Source: Ruegeria_C sp040830705 (lineage in GTDB: Bacteria > Pseudomonadota > Alphaproteobacteria > Rhodobacterales > Rhodobacteraceae). Taken from it: a DNA stretch of 64,000 nt. The DNA is taken from assembly GCA_040830705.1 (NCBI GenBank), contig JBFOME010000019.1, forward strand, positions 35,063 through 99,062, read 5' to 3'. Numbering within the stretch: the first letter of the stretch is position 1; each line of letters opens with the position of its first letter. Both the position numbers and the translations under genes were made by a program. The notes beneath the pieces were generated by a model. That model was given only the letters and a program-made list of their open reading frames with translations, searched no databases and was not told where the DNA came from. Positions 18,589 through 27,656 of this stretch are shown one piece after another.

Positions 18589-19428
18589 TTAGCGGTTGGC
18601 GATGCCCCACATGGCGAAAAGGTATTTGCGCACGGCAAAGATGAAGATCAGTGCCGGCACCACGAGGATGAACCCGCCCGCAAACTTTAGATGCAGTGGC
18701 GATGTGTCGAGGTTTTGCAACAGGAACGCAGTCAGCGTCCGGTTCTCGATTGTAAGAACGGCTGCGGCGAACACCTCGTTCCACGAGATGACGAAGGCAA
18801 AGATCGCCGACGCCGTGATACCCGGCAGGATCAATGGCAGAACGACCTTGGTGAACGCCGTGACCCGGTTGCAGCCGAGTGTCCACGCGGCCTCTTCCAG
18901 TTCCAGCGGGATGCCGGAAAAGAGCGAGAAGGTGATCAGCACTGCAAAGGGAATAGCCAGCGTGGTATGCACCAGCGCGAGGCCAAAGACCGTGTCGTCC
19001 AGTCCCACCCGGATGAACATCACGGCCAAGGGCAGTGCCAACAGCGGCAGCGGAAAGGCGCGGGTCAGCAGGATGAGCATCCGGAACAAGCCTTTGCCCG
19101 GGAACTCGAACCGCGACAGGGCATAGCCTGCGGGTGCGCCGATCACGATCGACATGATCATCGTCATGCCCGCGACCAGCACCGAGTTCTTCAGCGCGGT
19201 CAGAATGCCCGCGAAATTGGCAAAGAACTGAAGGCTGCCAAAGTTGAACTCGGGGATGAACGGCTTGGGAAAGCTGTTCACCGTCTCGGGCGAGGACAGG
19301 GTGTTGATCAGCAGGAAGTAGAGCGGAACAATCACCCAGGCACAGAGCAGCACGACGGCGGAGACATAGACCATGCGGCCCGTTTTCCGCGTGTCGGCAG
19401 CGGGGGTATCGGTTGCTGTGGCAGTCAT
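18589..19428 (-). CDS. Carbohydrate ABC transporter permease (MalG type)
   Basis: 279 aa, six predicted membrane helices, with an N-terminal cytosolic stretch of about 15 residues. The EAA loop that docks the ATPase is visible as ELEEAAWTLGCNRVTAFTKVVLPLILPG in the last third. Its start overlaps the stop of the other permease by four bases. Probably forms a heterodimer with that protein. Confidence 0.9.
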   Translation of the reverse strand: MTATATDTPAADTRKTGRMVYVSAVVLLCAWVIVPLYFLLINTLSSPETVNSFPKPFIPEFNFGSLQFFANFAGILTALKNSVLVAGMTMIMSIVIGAPAGYALSRFEFPGKGLFRMLILLTRAFPLPLLALPLAVMFIRVGLDDTVFGLALVHTTLAIPFAVLITFSLFSGIPLELEEAAWTLGCNRVTAFTKVVLPLILPGITASAIFAFVISWNEVFAAAVLTIENRTLTAFLLQNLDTSPLHLKFAGGFILVVPALIFIFAVRKYLFAMWGIANR

Positions 19429-20270
19429 ACGCCGGCTCCTTTCGGGACGCGCAGGGCGCGCAGGATGACTAGGGTGAAGGCGATCGAGATGGCGAGGATG
19501 ATCAGCGCCATCGCCGCTGCCGCACCACCATCAAGAAGGTCAAACTGATAGGCATAGGTTTCGCCCATAAGCACCGGGAACAGCGTGCCGCCAAGGGCCG
19601 CGACCACGGCAAAGACCTCAAAGGCGAGGATCACACGCAGGATCAGCGCGGTTTGCAGCGACGGGCGCAGCATCGGGATGGTGATACGCCAGAACCGTTT
19701 CCACGGGGATGCGCCAAAGACCTCGGCTGCCTCGTAATACTCCTTGGGGATCAGGCCGATGCCTGCCACAAGGATCACCAGCATGATCGCGGTGGCGCGC
19801 CAAATCTCGGCCAATGCAATTGCCAGGAAGACGATGCCCGGATGCTGATAAGACAGGAAGTTCACCGGTCGGTCGATCACACCCAACCCGTGCATCATCG
19901 AATTGAGGAAGCCGGACTGTTCAAAGATCGCCAGCCAGATGATACCGGCGGCCAGATCGGAAATACCCAGCGGAATGGTCCAGACATACAGGACCATATC
20001 GCGCCCCTTCTGCATCCGGTTGACCATCGTGGCCATCAACAATGACAGCGCCAACTGGATCGGCACCACGGCAGCAGCAAGCAGCAGGGTGTTTTTCAGA
20101 GAGATCGGAAATTTCCAGTAGGTGACAACCTCTTTGAAATTGTCCAGCGAGAAGCCATTTTCGCCACTGAAAGCCTCTTGTGAGACCAGCACGAATGGAT
20201 AGAGGAAAAACAGGCACAGAAACAACGTGACCGGTAGGATCATGATGTAGGGCAACAACCGTGCGTTCAT
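19425..20270 (-). CDS. Carbohydrate ABC transporter permease (MalF type)
   Basis: 281 aa, six membrane helices starting at residue 7 (LPYIMILPVTLFLCLFF). The EAA motif appears as EYYEAAEVFGASPWKRFWRITIPMLRP. It lies 115 bases downstream of the binding-protein gene, with a hairpin in that gap, and overlaps the next permease by four bases. Confidence 0.9.
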   Translation of the reverse strand: MNARLLPYIMILPVTLFLCLFFLYPFVLVSQEAFSGENGFSLDNFKEVVTYWKFPISLKNTLLLAAAVVPIQLALSLLMATMVNRMQKGRDMVLYVWTIPLGISDLAAGIIWLAIFEQSGFLNSMMHGLGVIDRPVNFLSYQHPGIVFLAIALAEIWRATAIMLVILVAGIGLIPKEYYEAAEVFGASPWKRFWRITIPMLRPSLQTALILRVILAFEVFAVVAALGGTLFPVLMGETYAYQFDLLDGGAAAAMALIILAISIAFTLVILRALRVPKGAGV

Positions 20271-20322
20271 CGGTTTTACTCCCGATAGGTATCGTCAGTT
20301 GGAGACAAGGGGGGTGGGGGTC

Positions 20323-20341
20323 CGGGCCATCATGTGGCCCG
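20323..20341 (-). other. Intercistronic stem-loop after the sugar-binding-protein gene
   Basis: A 7-bp stem, CGGGCCA (20323-20329) with TGGCCCG (20335-20341), and a 5-base loop, in the 115-base gap between the binding-protein and permease genes. There is no U-tract on the minus strand. Such hairpins commonly protect the 3' end of the binding-protein message and give more of it than of the permeases; that role is inferred. Confidence 0.55.
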
Positions 20342-20385
20342 AACAGAAGGTAATTTTTACCTTTAGAACTCTTTTTCGGCTCGGA

Positions 20386-21657
20386 TTACTCGACCGGGCA
20401 GGCACCTTCAGAGGGCGCGTCGGGTGCCCAGCAGGGCGCACCGGTCTCTTCCATGATCGCCTGCAGAGCGCCTTTCTGATCTTCCAGCACTGCTTCGATA
20501 GGCTGGCCAGCCAGGACGATGCGCTCGAACGCGTCGGTGAAGACGCGGTTGAAATCGCCGCCCTTGTCACCAAGACCCGCAGGCAGCAGACCCGGATTCG
20601 CATCGCCGGCACCGCTCATCTTGGCGATCGCCGCACCCGAGGCTTGAACCGAAGGTGGCAGATCGGAAGGCAGTTCCACCTCGACCACCGGGAAGAAGTT
20701 GGTGGCCCGCAGAGTGGCGATCTGTGTTTCCGGCTTCATCATATGCGCGACCAGCGCCTTTGAGGCATCCATATCCGGCGCGGTGCGCGGAATGGCAACA
20801 CCAGCGATCACCGGCATGAAGCCACGGCCAGCCGGACCTGCCGGTGCCGGGAAAGCAACGAAATCGTCGGGACGGTCATTGAACGCTTGCGCCAAACGCG
20901 ACGTATGGTCGAACGCAATCCAGGCATCGCCGTTCAGCAGTTGCTCCTGCAGGAACGAGAAGTTGGTCGAGGCAGGGTTGGTATGCTCCCACAGCTCGCG
21001 GAACTTCTCCCACGCGGTCACAGCCTCGGGCGAGGCGAAGGTCCGCACAACACCGTTGGTGTAAGAGGGATAGAGATAACCCTGGAAAAAGCGGTGCTTC
21101 AGACCCTTTGGACCTGCCGGGAAGCCGAATTTGGGCTCGCCGGTTGCCTCATGCACATTGGCTGCCCATTCGATCAACTGGTCATAGGTCAGCGCGTCGA
21201 TATCAGCGCCTTCCGGCAGATAGGGCAGTGCCTCTTTGTTGGCCGCCATGATGTAGCTCGCCTGCATCCACGGGACGTATTGCATCCCGTCACCGCCCAG
21301 CTTGGCCAGATTGTTGAACGTGTCGCTCGACGCCGCTACGCCCAACTCGTCGAGATCAACCAGATCGTCAGCGTTCATCGCCGAAAAGTCGCCGTGCAGC
21401 GCGCCCAGGACCCCGATCGTGCCATCACCGGCCTGCAGCTCGGCCTGCAACCGGGTCAGCCAGGGGCCAGCATCGTTGGGCTGGTAGTCGACGCCAGCCT
21501 CGTGGCTGCCGAGCACCTGCTCACGCATCGCCTGCGCCTCTTCCACCGGCTTGGCCTGGGTGGACCAGAACAGCACGTCGTCGGCCTGGGCCGCGACGGC
21601 GGAAACGAGAATGGCGGCACCGGACACGGCCCCCGCCAGAGTGACTCTGAAAGACAT
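20386..21657 (-). CDS. Periplasmic carbohydrate-binding protein of ABC importer
   Basis: 423 aa with a signal peptide (hydrophobic 8-22, cleavage after AAQA near 25). The mature protein is of the MalE/UgpB-like cluster B/D class (WSTQAKPVEEAQAM..., later IPRTAPDMDASKALVAHMM). Start supported by GGAGGAG six bases upstream. First gene of a five-gene operon with two permeases, an ATPase and the GH63-like hydrolase. It should bind an alpha-glucoside or a similar compatible solute, inferred only from the hydrolase. Confidence 0.88.
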   Translation of the reverse strand: MSFRVTLAGAVSGAAILVSAVAAQADDVLFWSTQAKPVEEAQAMREQVLGSHEAGVDYQPNDAGPWLTRLQAELQAGDGTIGVLGALHGDFSAMNADDLVDLDELGVAASSDTFNNLAKLGGDGMQYVPWMQASYIMAANKEALPYLPEGADIDALTYDQLIEWAANVHEATGEPKFGFPAGPKGLKHRFFQGYLYPSYTNGVVRTFASPEAVTAWEKFRELWEHTNPASTNFSFLQEQLLNGDAWIAFDHTSRLAQAFNDRPDDFVAFPAPAGPAGRGFMPVIAGVAIPRTAPDMDASKALVAHMMKPETQIATLRATNFFPVVEVELPSDLPPSVQASGAAIAKMSGAGDANPGLLPAGLGDKGGDFNRVFTDAFERIVLAGQPIEAVLEDQKGALQAIMEETGAPCWAPDAPSEGACPVE

Positions 21658-21728
21658 TTGCTCCTCCGCATTGTTTTAGGCCTGTCCCCCGGCTTGCGCG
21701 ACTCGGAGGGCGGCTGTGGTGAAAGGAT

Positions 21729-21744
21729 GGTATAACGTTATACC
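21729..21744. promoter_or_regulatory. LacI-family operator, perfect 16-bp palindrome
   Basis: GGTATAACGTTATACC reads the same on both strands and has the central CG pair expected for LacI-family operators. It sits between the ABC operon (starting at 21657, leftward) and the lacI-type gene (21868, rightward), 72 bases upstream of the binding-protein start. It is the obvious binding site for the adjacent regulator. Confidence 0.8.
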
Positions 21745-21867
21745 TTACGTCAACAGAAATTATTCCCATTTTGCGCAAGACTTACTCAATGCGGTTCCGA
21801 TTATGGTTGATATTTGCGCCAAAACCCACAAAACTTGCCAAAACGTAATATCTTCTACCCAAAGGCG

Positions 21868-22884
21868 ATGCCCGAGAAACCGAAGCTGGAAACCGTTGCC
21901 AAGGCTGCTGGCGTGTCCACAGCGACCGCCAGTCAGGTGATGCGCGGGACCGGACGGATTTCTGAGGCAACCCGAAAGAAGGTTCTGGCTGCCGCGCAAA
22001 AGCTGCACTACGTGCCAGACGGGCGCGCCGCAGCGATGCGCTCGGGCGAGAACCGCGAGATCGGCTTTGCCATTCACCAGATCGCCAACCCGTTCAATGC
22101 CGAGGTGATCAGCGGGGTCAGCGACCTGCTGGAAACCGAAGGCTATCTGGTCTCAGTGCTCGACAGCCGCGACAACACCGATCGTCAGCGCCGCAATTTG
22201 GAGGCCTTTATCCGCAGTTCGCGCGGCGGCCTGCTCTGGGTCCCCGCAGAAGAGACCGAGGACAGCACATTCGACCTGCTGGCCACCCATGATATGTCGA
22301 CGGTCACCTTCCTGCGCCGTTCGGGCAAGGGCCGGTTCGATCATGTGGGCATCGAAAATGCCGAGGCAACGGCAACAGCCACCACCTATCTGGCCAATCT
22401 GGGGCACCGGCGCATTGCCTATTTCGGCGGCGTGGCACAATCGGGCGTACGCAGTGAGCGGATCGCCGGATACGAGCAGGTGTTGCAGGAACGCGGCCTT
22501 GGCACGCCCATCATCTGGGACTGTATGGACGACAAGCTGGCAGGGCTTGATGCGATGCAGGCGCTACATGCGGCGCATCCGGATGTCACAGCGGTGATCT
22601 GCAATGGTGACATGGTGGCGATCGGCGCCTGTCTGGGCATCACGCAGATGGGGCTGCGGCCCGGCAAGGAAATATCCGTGATTGGCTTCGACGACATTCA
22701 GGATGCCGCCGTCGCGACGCCCCCGCTGACCACCATGGCCGTCTCGCCCTATCAAATGGGCCGCAAACTGGCGCGCGTGGTTCTGGACCGCATCAAGGAT
22801 CCGCAAATGCCCAAAGCTGTTTCGCTGGTTCCGGCAGAGCTTGTGGTGCGCGAAACCACCGGCGCACCGGTATCACGCGCGTAA
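21868..22884 (+). CDS. LacI-family transcriptional regulator of the glucoside operon
   Basis: 338 aa from the ATG at 21868. The helix-turn-helix begins at residue 7 (LETVAKAAGVSTATASQVMRG), with the hinge helix near 45-60. The periplasmic-binding-protein-like effector domain follows (IGFAIHQIANPFNAEVISG, later ISVIGFDDIQDAA). An in-frame start at 21814 would add 18 residues that no LacI protein has. Divergent from the ABC/GH63 operon; probably represses it until the sugar binds. Confidence 0.9.
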   Translation: MPEKPKLETVAKAAGVSTATASQVMRGTGRISEATRKKVLAAAQKLHYVPDGRAAAMRSGENREIGFAIHQIANPFNAEVISGVSDLLETEGYLVSVLDSRDNTDRQRRNLEAFIRSSRGGLLWVPAEETEDSTFDLLATHDMSTVTFLRRSGKGRFDHVGIENAEATATATTYLANLGHRRIAYFGGVAQSGVRSERIAGYEQVLQERGLGTPIIWDCMDDKLAGLDAMQALHAAHPDVTAVICNGDMVAIGACLGITQMGLRPGKEISVIGFDDIQDAAVATPPLTTMAVSPYQMGRKLARVVLDRIKDPQMPKAVSLVPAELVVRETTGAPVSRA

Positions 22885-22923
22885 ACCGCCGCAACCAAAC
22901 GATATCTGCCGATGCGGTGCATC

Positions 22924-23886
22924 TCACACCGCCAGCCATAGAAACAGCGGCAACCCGATCGTGATATTGAACGGAAAGGTCACGCCAAGCGACAGGGTCA
23001 GATAGATACCGGCCTCTGCCTTGGGCAGGGCGATCTGCATGGCAGCGGGAACCGCGATGTATGAGGCCGAGGCCGACAGCACCATCAGCAGAAACAGGCT
23101 GCCCTCTGCCAGACCCGCCATCTGACCCAGTACAAAGGCAAAGAGCGCGCCAATCACCGGCATGGCGACGCCGAACAGGAACAGCCCCGGCGACAGCATG
23201 TTGCGGTTGGCGATCAGGCTGCGGCCCGCCGCAAGCCCCATATCCAGCAGGAACAGACACAGGATGCCGGTGAAAGGGGTGACGATAAAGGGGGCGATCA
23301 TCTGCATACCCTTCCCGCCCGTCACCGCGCCGATCACAAATGCCCCGGTCAGCAGCACGATCGAGCCGTTGGCCAGCAGGTCGCGCCACAACCCCGTTGT
23401 CTTTGCACCCCCCTGCCCTGCGCGATGAGCCAGCCAGAGGGCGGATAGAATTGCTGGCACCTCCATCGCCGCAGCGACGGCCACCATGAACCCGTCATAG
23501 GCCACGCCGGACAGCTCAAGCAGACTGGTCGCCGTCACAAAAGTAACAATCGAGATCGAGCCGTAATGCCCCGCCACCGCCGCCGCGTTGAGCGCATCAA
23601 GCCGCGTGATGAGGCGCAGCAGCCCATAGGCTACGAACGGCAACAGAAAAGACAGCAGCACACCACTGAGGATTGCGACCAAGACATCCGTGCCGATACC
23701 GTGCTCGGCCAGGCTCGCCCCGCCTTTGAAGCCAATCGACAGCAGCAGATAGAGCGACATGAACTTAGCCGCACCCGACGGAATCGACAGATCGCTGCGG
23801 GCGAAAGCCGCGATCAGGCCGAGAACAAAAAACAGGATGGTCGGGACCAGCAGGTTGCCGGACAGGGTTTCCAGAACAAATGGCAT
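22924..23886 (-). CDS. sbtA: SbtA-like sodium-dependent bicarbonate transporter
   Basis: 320 aa, about ten membrane helices in two inverted halves. The family stretches GFKGGASLAEHG and, after it, AGHYGSISIVTFVTATSLLELSGV are close to cyanobacterial SbtA. It lacks an adjacent SbtB (PII-like) gene. It would import HCO3- with Na+, or a related anion. Transcribed away from a LysR gene, which probably controls it. Confidence 0.8.
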   Translation of the reverse strand: MPFVLETLSGNLLVPTILFFVLGLIAAFARSDLSIPSGAAKFMSLYLLLSIGFKGGASLAEHGIGTDVLVAILSGVLLSFLLPFVAYGLLRLITRLDALNAAAVAGHYGSISIVTFVTATSLLELSGVAYDGFMVAVAAAMEVPAILSALWLAHRAGQGGAKTTGLWRDLLANGSIVLLTGAFVIGAVTGGKGMQMIAPFIVTPFTGILCLFLLDMGLAAGRSLIANRNMLSPGLFLFGVAMPVIGALFAFVLGQMAGLAEGSLFLLMVLSASASYIAVPAAMQIALPKAEAGIYLTLSLGVTFPFNITIGLPLFLWLAV

Positions 23887-23963
23887 AGTGCGCTCCGTTG
23901 GGGTTTCGCCGCCATCTGCCTTGTCTCTCTGTATAATCCCAATATATGTTTTTGATAATTTAC

Positions 23964-23978
23964 ATAGTTTGAGACTAT
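23964..23978. promoter_or_regulatory. LysR-type box (ATAGT-N5-ACTAT)
   Basis: A 15-bp inverted repeat ATAGTTTGAGACTAT with the T-N11-A core, in the 96-base gap between sbtA and the divergent lysR gene, ending four bases before the lysR ATG. Position fits autoregulation and control of sbtA. Inferred from pattern only. Confidence 0.5.
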
Positions 23979-23982
23979 TGAA

Positions 23983-24915
23983 ATGCGCCCAACTCTACGG
24001 CAGCTCGAATATATCGTTACGGTGGCCCGGCTGGGCCGGTTTGGCCTAGCTGCCGAGACGCTGAATGTGAGCCAGCCAAGCCTGTCTGCCCAGATCGCCG
24101 AAGCCGAGCGCGAACTGGGTGCGCGCCTGTTTGAACGCAATCGTGCCAGCGTGCAGCCGACCGCGGCCGGAACTGACGTGATCCGGAGGGCCCAGAACAT
24201 CCTGCGCGAGGTCGAGGATCTGCGTGCTGCAGTATCCGGGCGCGCGCCGTTCGGCGGGCGCCTGCGCCTCGGGGTGCTGCCCTCAATCGGGCCCTACCTG
24301 TTACCGCGCGTGATCACCGCCATCCATAAGGCGCAACCCGACCTGCGGGTCATCGTGCGTGAAGAAAGCACGCAGAGTCTGGAACAGGGGCTAAAAGCCG
24401 GGCGGTTGGACCTGATCATTTCGACGCCCGAGGATCACCCCAACACGCGGCAGACCCGATTGTTCAACGAGAAGCTCTGGGTCGCCGTCGCGCGGGATGA
24501 TCCGCTATCGCAGGCCACCGGCCCGGTTCAGCCCGACGCGTTGGCTGGCCGCATATTCCTGACGCTCGACAGGCGGCACCGGCTGTCGCGAATTGTCTAC
24601 GCGCTGGCCTCGGATTGCGCCGGAATCGTTTCTGATGACTATGAAGGCACCAGCCTCGATTCCATCCGCCTTATGGCGGCATCGGGGGCTGGCATCGCAA
24701 TCCTGCCCGAGCTTTACGCAATGCAGCACAAGGATCGCAAAACCGAAGTGATCATCCGTCCGCTGGCCATGGCGGCAGCAAACCGTAATATCGCGCTATT
24801 GCATCGGGCAAGCGACAGCGACCCGTCCGGGCTTGGCCTGATCCGAGGGGCGCTGCAGGCAGAGGTCATCAGTCTTGGCCTGAGATCGCCCAACAGTCAC
24901 GGAAAGATCGACTAA
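23983..24915 (+). CDS. LysR-family regulator (OxyR/CbbR-like) divergent from sbtA
   Basis: 310 aa. N-terminal winged helix (TLRQLEYIVTVARLGRFGLAAETLNVSQ...), with the effector domain from about 90 (GRLRLGVLPSIGPYLLP), a form seen in OxyR-type members. The two OxyR redox cysteines are not evident, so peroxide sensing is not supported. Likely a regulator of the bicarbonate transporter gene. Confidence 0.85.
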   Translation: MRPTLRQLEYIVTVARLGRFGLAAETLNVSQPSLSAQIAEAERELGARLFERNRASVQPTAAGTDVIRRAQNILREVEDLRAAVSGRAPFGGRLRLGVLPSIGPYLLPRVITAIHKAQPDLRVIVREESTQSLEQGLKAGRLDLIISTPEDHPNTRQTRLFNEKLWVAVARDDPLSQATGPVQPDALAGRIFLTLDRRHRLSRIVYALASDCAGIVSDDYEGTSLDSIRLMAASGAGIAILPELYAMQHKDRKTEVIIRPLAMAAANRNIALLHRASDSDPSGLGLIRGALQAEVISLGLRSPNSHGKID

Positions 24916-24954
24916 CGCTATGAAATGGCAGTGCAACACTCTGACGGAGCTCAA

Positions 24955-25455
24955 ATGAAAATCCCAGTGCTCGAAACCAACCGGCTGCGCCTGCGGGCGC
25001 CCACAATTGACGACTGGCCCGACTACCTTCGCTTTATGCAATCGGACCGGGCCGTACATATGGATGGCCCGTTTTCGGAACAGACCGCCTGGGGCATGTT
25101 TTGCCACGATGTCGCACAATGGGCGCTGATGGGTCATGGTGCATTGATGATTGAGGATCGCACAACAGGGCAATGCCAGGGACAGGTGGCAATCAATCAC
25201 GGCCCGCTCTTCCCTGAGCACGAGCTGGGCTGGATGCTCTACTCCGGATCCGAAGGCCGCGGGATCGCCTTTGAAGCGGCGCAGGCGCTGCGCACTTGGG
25301 GCTTCGCAACGCTCGGCCTTAAAACATTGGTCAGTTACATCGACGCGGAGAATACCCCCTCGCGCGCGCTGGCGGCCCGGTTGGGCGCGGTACTGGACGA
25401 CACCGCGACCGGTCCACACCCGGACGATCTTGTCTACCGCCACCCTTCGCCCTGA
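24955..25455 (+). CDS. GNAT acetyltransferase (RimJ/RimL type)
   Basis: 166 aa. The start LETNRLRLRAPTIDDW is typical of RimJ/RimL-like N-acetyltransferases, and the acetyl-CoA region shows ELGWMLYSGSEGRGIAFEAAQAL. I take the ATG at 24955 (GGAG five bases upstream) rather than 24925. Substrate unknown: an N-terminal amine or a small molecule. Stands alone, 39 bases after lysR. Confidence 0.82.
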   Translation: MKIPVLETNRLRLRAPTIDDWPDYLRFMQSDRAVHMDGPFSEQTAWGMFCHDVAQWALMGHGALMIEDRTTGQCQGQVAINHGPLFPEHELGWMLYSGSEGRGIAFEAAQALRTWGFATLGLKTLVSYIDAENTPSRALAARLGAVLDDTATGPHPDDLVYRHPSP

Positions 25456-25527
25456 GCCGCCGCATTTGCCCTGTGGCTTGGCCAATGTCATACCGGGGGC
25501 ACACCCATCAAAAGGGAACATGCGCAA

Positions 25528-26295
25528 ATGTGCAGATTTGTCGTCTATGGCGGGCCAGAGATTCCGCTGGAAAACATCATCGTTCTGCCCCGGCATTCGC
25601 TTCTGGATCAAAGCCAACATGCCACCGAGGCCAAGCTGGCTGTCAATGGCGACGGGTTCGGCATGGCGTGGTATGGCGATCAGGAGCGGCCCGGTCTCTA
25701 TCGCGACGTTTTGCCTGCCTGGTCAGATGGCAATCTGGTGGATCTCTGCCGGATGATCCGGTCGCGGCTGTTTCTGGCCCATATCCGAGCCTCGACCTTT
25801 GGCGAAACCGCGCGCAACAACTGCCATCCCTTCACCTATGGCAAGTGGTCCTTCATGCATAATGGTGAGATTGCCGACTTTGCCCGATTGCGCCGCAAGC
25901 TCGAAGCAATGCTGGGTGATGACTATTACGCCGCCCGGCGCGGGCGCACGGATTCCGAACTTTTCTTCCTGCTTTTGCTGACCAACGGGCTGGATACAGA
26001 CCCGCAGGCAGCCGTAGTCCAAACGATCGCGCAAATCGAGGCCGCGCAGGGCGATATTGCGAAAGGCAACCGCATCACCACTGCCTTCTCTGATGGCGAG
26101 ACGATCTATGCCTTCCGCTATTCGGGCAGCGATGACATCCCGACATTGCATCACGGCACTGGTCTGGATCACGGAGGGCAGGTGCTGGCCTCTGAACCGC
26201 TCGACCCGCAGACGGGCACTTGGACGATGCTAGAGGCCGGACACCTCTATCGCTTGCAAGGGGGCGAGCTGACACATCGCCCCCTGTCAGGCTAA
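25528..26295 (+). CDS. Class II glutamine amidotransferase (YafJ/EgtC-like)
   Basis: 255 aa. Cys2 is the N-terminal nucleophile after Met removal (MCRFVVYGG). Further Ntn features are NGDGFGMAWYG, LAHIRAST and FMHNGEIADF. The enzyme releases ammonia from glutamine or hydrolyses a gamma-glutamyl bond. There is no synthase domain or partner gene nearby, so the reaction is not known; EgtC-like gamma-glutamyl hydrolysis is one option. Confidence 0.85.
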   Translation: MCRFVVYGGPEIPLENIIVLPRHSLLDQSQHATEAKLAVNGDGFGMAWYGDQERPGLYRDVLPAWSDGNLVDLCRMIRSRLFLAHIRASTFGETARNNCHPFTYGKWSFMHNGEIADFARLRRKLEAMLGDDYYAARRGRTDSELFFLLLLTNGLDTDPQAAVVQTIAQIEAAQGDIAKGNRITTAFSDGETIYAFRYSGSDDIPTLHHGTGLDHGGQVLASEPLDPQTGTWTMLEAGHLYRLQGGELTHRPLSG

Positions 26296-26303
26296 CGCAC
26301 GCT

Positions 26304-26807
26304 TCACGACCGGGCAATCAGACGCAGCACCGCAACCAGCACGATCCCATAAAGGACATGACCCACCAGCGCCACCCAGGCGATTCCGGTGAAGCCTAGA
26401 AAAAATGGCAACCCGGCGATGGCCGTGATGCCACCAATCGCAAAAATCCACAGCCCGAAGCCGTAAACCGCCGATGGCAGCAGCCATCCCCTCTGTCCCA
26501 TGACCCGCGTCCAGATGGGTGCAAAGATGAACAACCAGCCAACGGGGTAGCCGATCAGCCCGACAAGGTAGAAATGCACGAAATACCCGGCAAAATCTCC
26601 GTTGGGCAGACCAAGTGTGCCGAGCAGGCTGCGTGCCAGCCCATGTGGTGACAGATTGGCAAAACCAAGTGAAGGGCTGATCATCTGCCCCCAAAGATCA
26701 AAGGCAATTGTGGCGAAAAACCCGGCGATGAACATGGCCCCCAGCGTTGCGATGCTGAGCGAGGGGAGCGTTCCCACTGCGGGTCTGTGTATTGCGGTCG
26801 TGGACAT
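26304..26807 (-). CDS. Small membrane protein of unknown function
   Basis: 167 aa with four or five predicted membrane helices (about 18-42, 68-95, 105-128, 135-163) and an N-terminal cytosolic tail. I do not recognise the family. Convergent with the amidotransferase gene (8-base gap) and divergent from the GST gene. Confidence 0.7.
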   Translation of the reverse strand: MSTTAIHRPAVGTLPSLSIATLGAMFIAGFFATIAFDLWGQMISPSLGFANLSPHGLARSLLGTLGLPNGDFAGYFVHFYLVGLIGYPVGWLFIFAPIWTRVMGQRGWLLPSAVYGFGLWIFAIGGITAIAGLPFFLGFTGIAWVALVGHVLYGIVLVAVLRLIARS

Positions 26808-26963
26808 CCGATTCTCCGTTTTGCAGGGCAGCCCCGCCGCCCGATAGCACCGCCCAGGTTGGCGCGGTTGATCCTACCAAGGCCCGCAAGGCGCTGATTT
26901 AAAGAGCAAAGACAGAAACCTCACAGAACCGTGTCAGAAAGGGGATTTACATTTCAATTTAAT

Positions 26964-26981
26964 CTACCTACTAGTTGGTTG
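26964..26981. promoter_or_regulatory. Palindromic operator in GST promoter (probable TetR site)
   Basis: CTACCTACTAGTTGGTTG matches its own reverse complement at 14 of 18 positions around the centre ACTAGT. A TTTACA at 26946-26951 is spaced 17 bases from TACTAG at 26969, so the palindrome would cover a -10 element. The TetR gene at the end of this three-gene locus is the natural ligand. Confidence 0.6.
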
Positions 26982-27004
26982 ATAATTCAAAACAGGAGCA
27001 TCCC

Positions 27005-27625
27005 ATGAAGATCTATGATGTCGAAGGTTTCCCGAACCCCGCCCGTGTTCGCATCGCGCTGGCCGAGAAAGGCGCAACCGATAAGGTCGAATTCATCCCC
27101 GTTGATGTCATGAATGGCGAACATCGTTCCGACGCGTTTCGGCAAAAGAACCCCGATGCCGCGGTGCCGCTGTTGGAGCTTGAGGATGGCACCTGCCTGT
27201 CCCAATGCACCGCAATCACCGAATATATTGATGCGTCATTTGACGGCGCTTCGCTATGTGGCGAAACGGCAAAAGACCGCGCAGTGGTCCACATGATGAA
27301 CCGGCGCGCCGAAAACGGCCTGCTGGATGCGGTGGGCGACTATTTCCATCACGCCACGCCCGGACTTGGCCCCGATCTGGAAACCTATCAGAACGCCGAA
27401 TGGGGCAGCCGCCGCAAAGACATTGCGCTGGCGACAATGCGTTATCTCGATGGCGTTCTGGGTGAGAATGACTATCTTGCGGGCGACAGCTTCTCGATGG
27501 CCGACATCACGGCTTTCGCCGGGCTGGCCTTTGCCGATTTCGCCAAGGTCGATATCCCGGCAGAGCTTGGGCACCTCAGGGCCTGGCGCGACCGGGTTGC
27601 CTCGCGGCCCAGCATCGCCGCCTGA
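27005..27625 (+). CDS. Glutathione S-transferase
   Basis: 206 aa from the ATG at 27005 (AGGAG seven bases upstream). N-terminal thioredoxin-like domain (MKIYDVEGFPNPARVRIALAEKG, then AAVPLLELEDGTCLSQCTAITEY, the glutathione gamma-glutamyl contact) and all-helical C-terminal domain with the N-capping GDSFSMADIT. It conjugates glutathione to electrophiles or reduces peroxides. First gene of a GST-cupin-TetR locus. Confidence 0.9.
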   Translation: MKIYDVEGFPNPARVRIALAEKGATDKVEFIPVDVMNGEHRSDAFRQKNPDAAVPLLELEDGTCLSQCTAITEYIDASFDGASLCGETAKDRAVVHMMNRRAENGLLDAVGDYFHHATPGLGPDLETYQNAEWGSRRKDIALATMRYLDGVLGENDYLAGDSFSMADITAFAGLAFADFAKVDIPAELGHLRAWRDRVASRPSIAA

Positions 27626-27656
27626 CCCGGCACTCTGAACATAAGGAGGCAAACCT

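Noticed and set aside
23983..24915. LysR protein as a peroxide sensor OxyR
   Set aside because: Effector domain looks OxyR-like, but the paired redox cysteines are not evident and the neighbour is a bicarbonate transporter.
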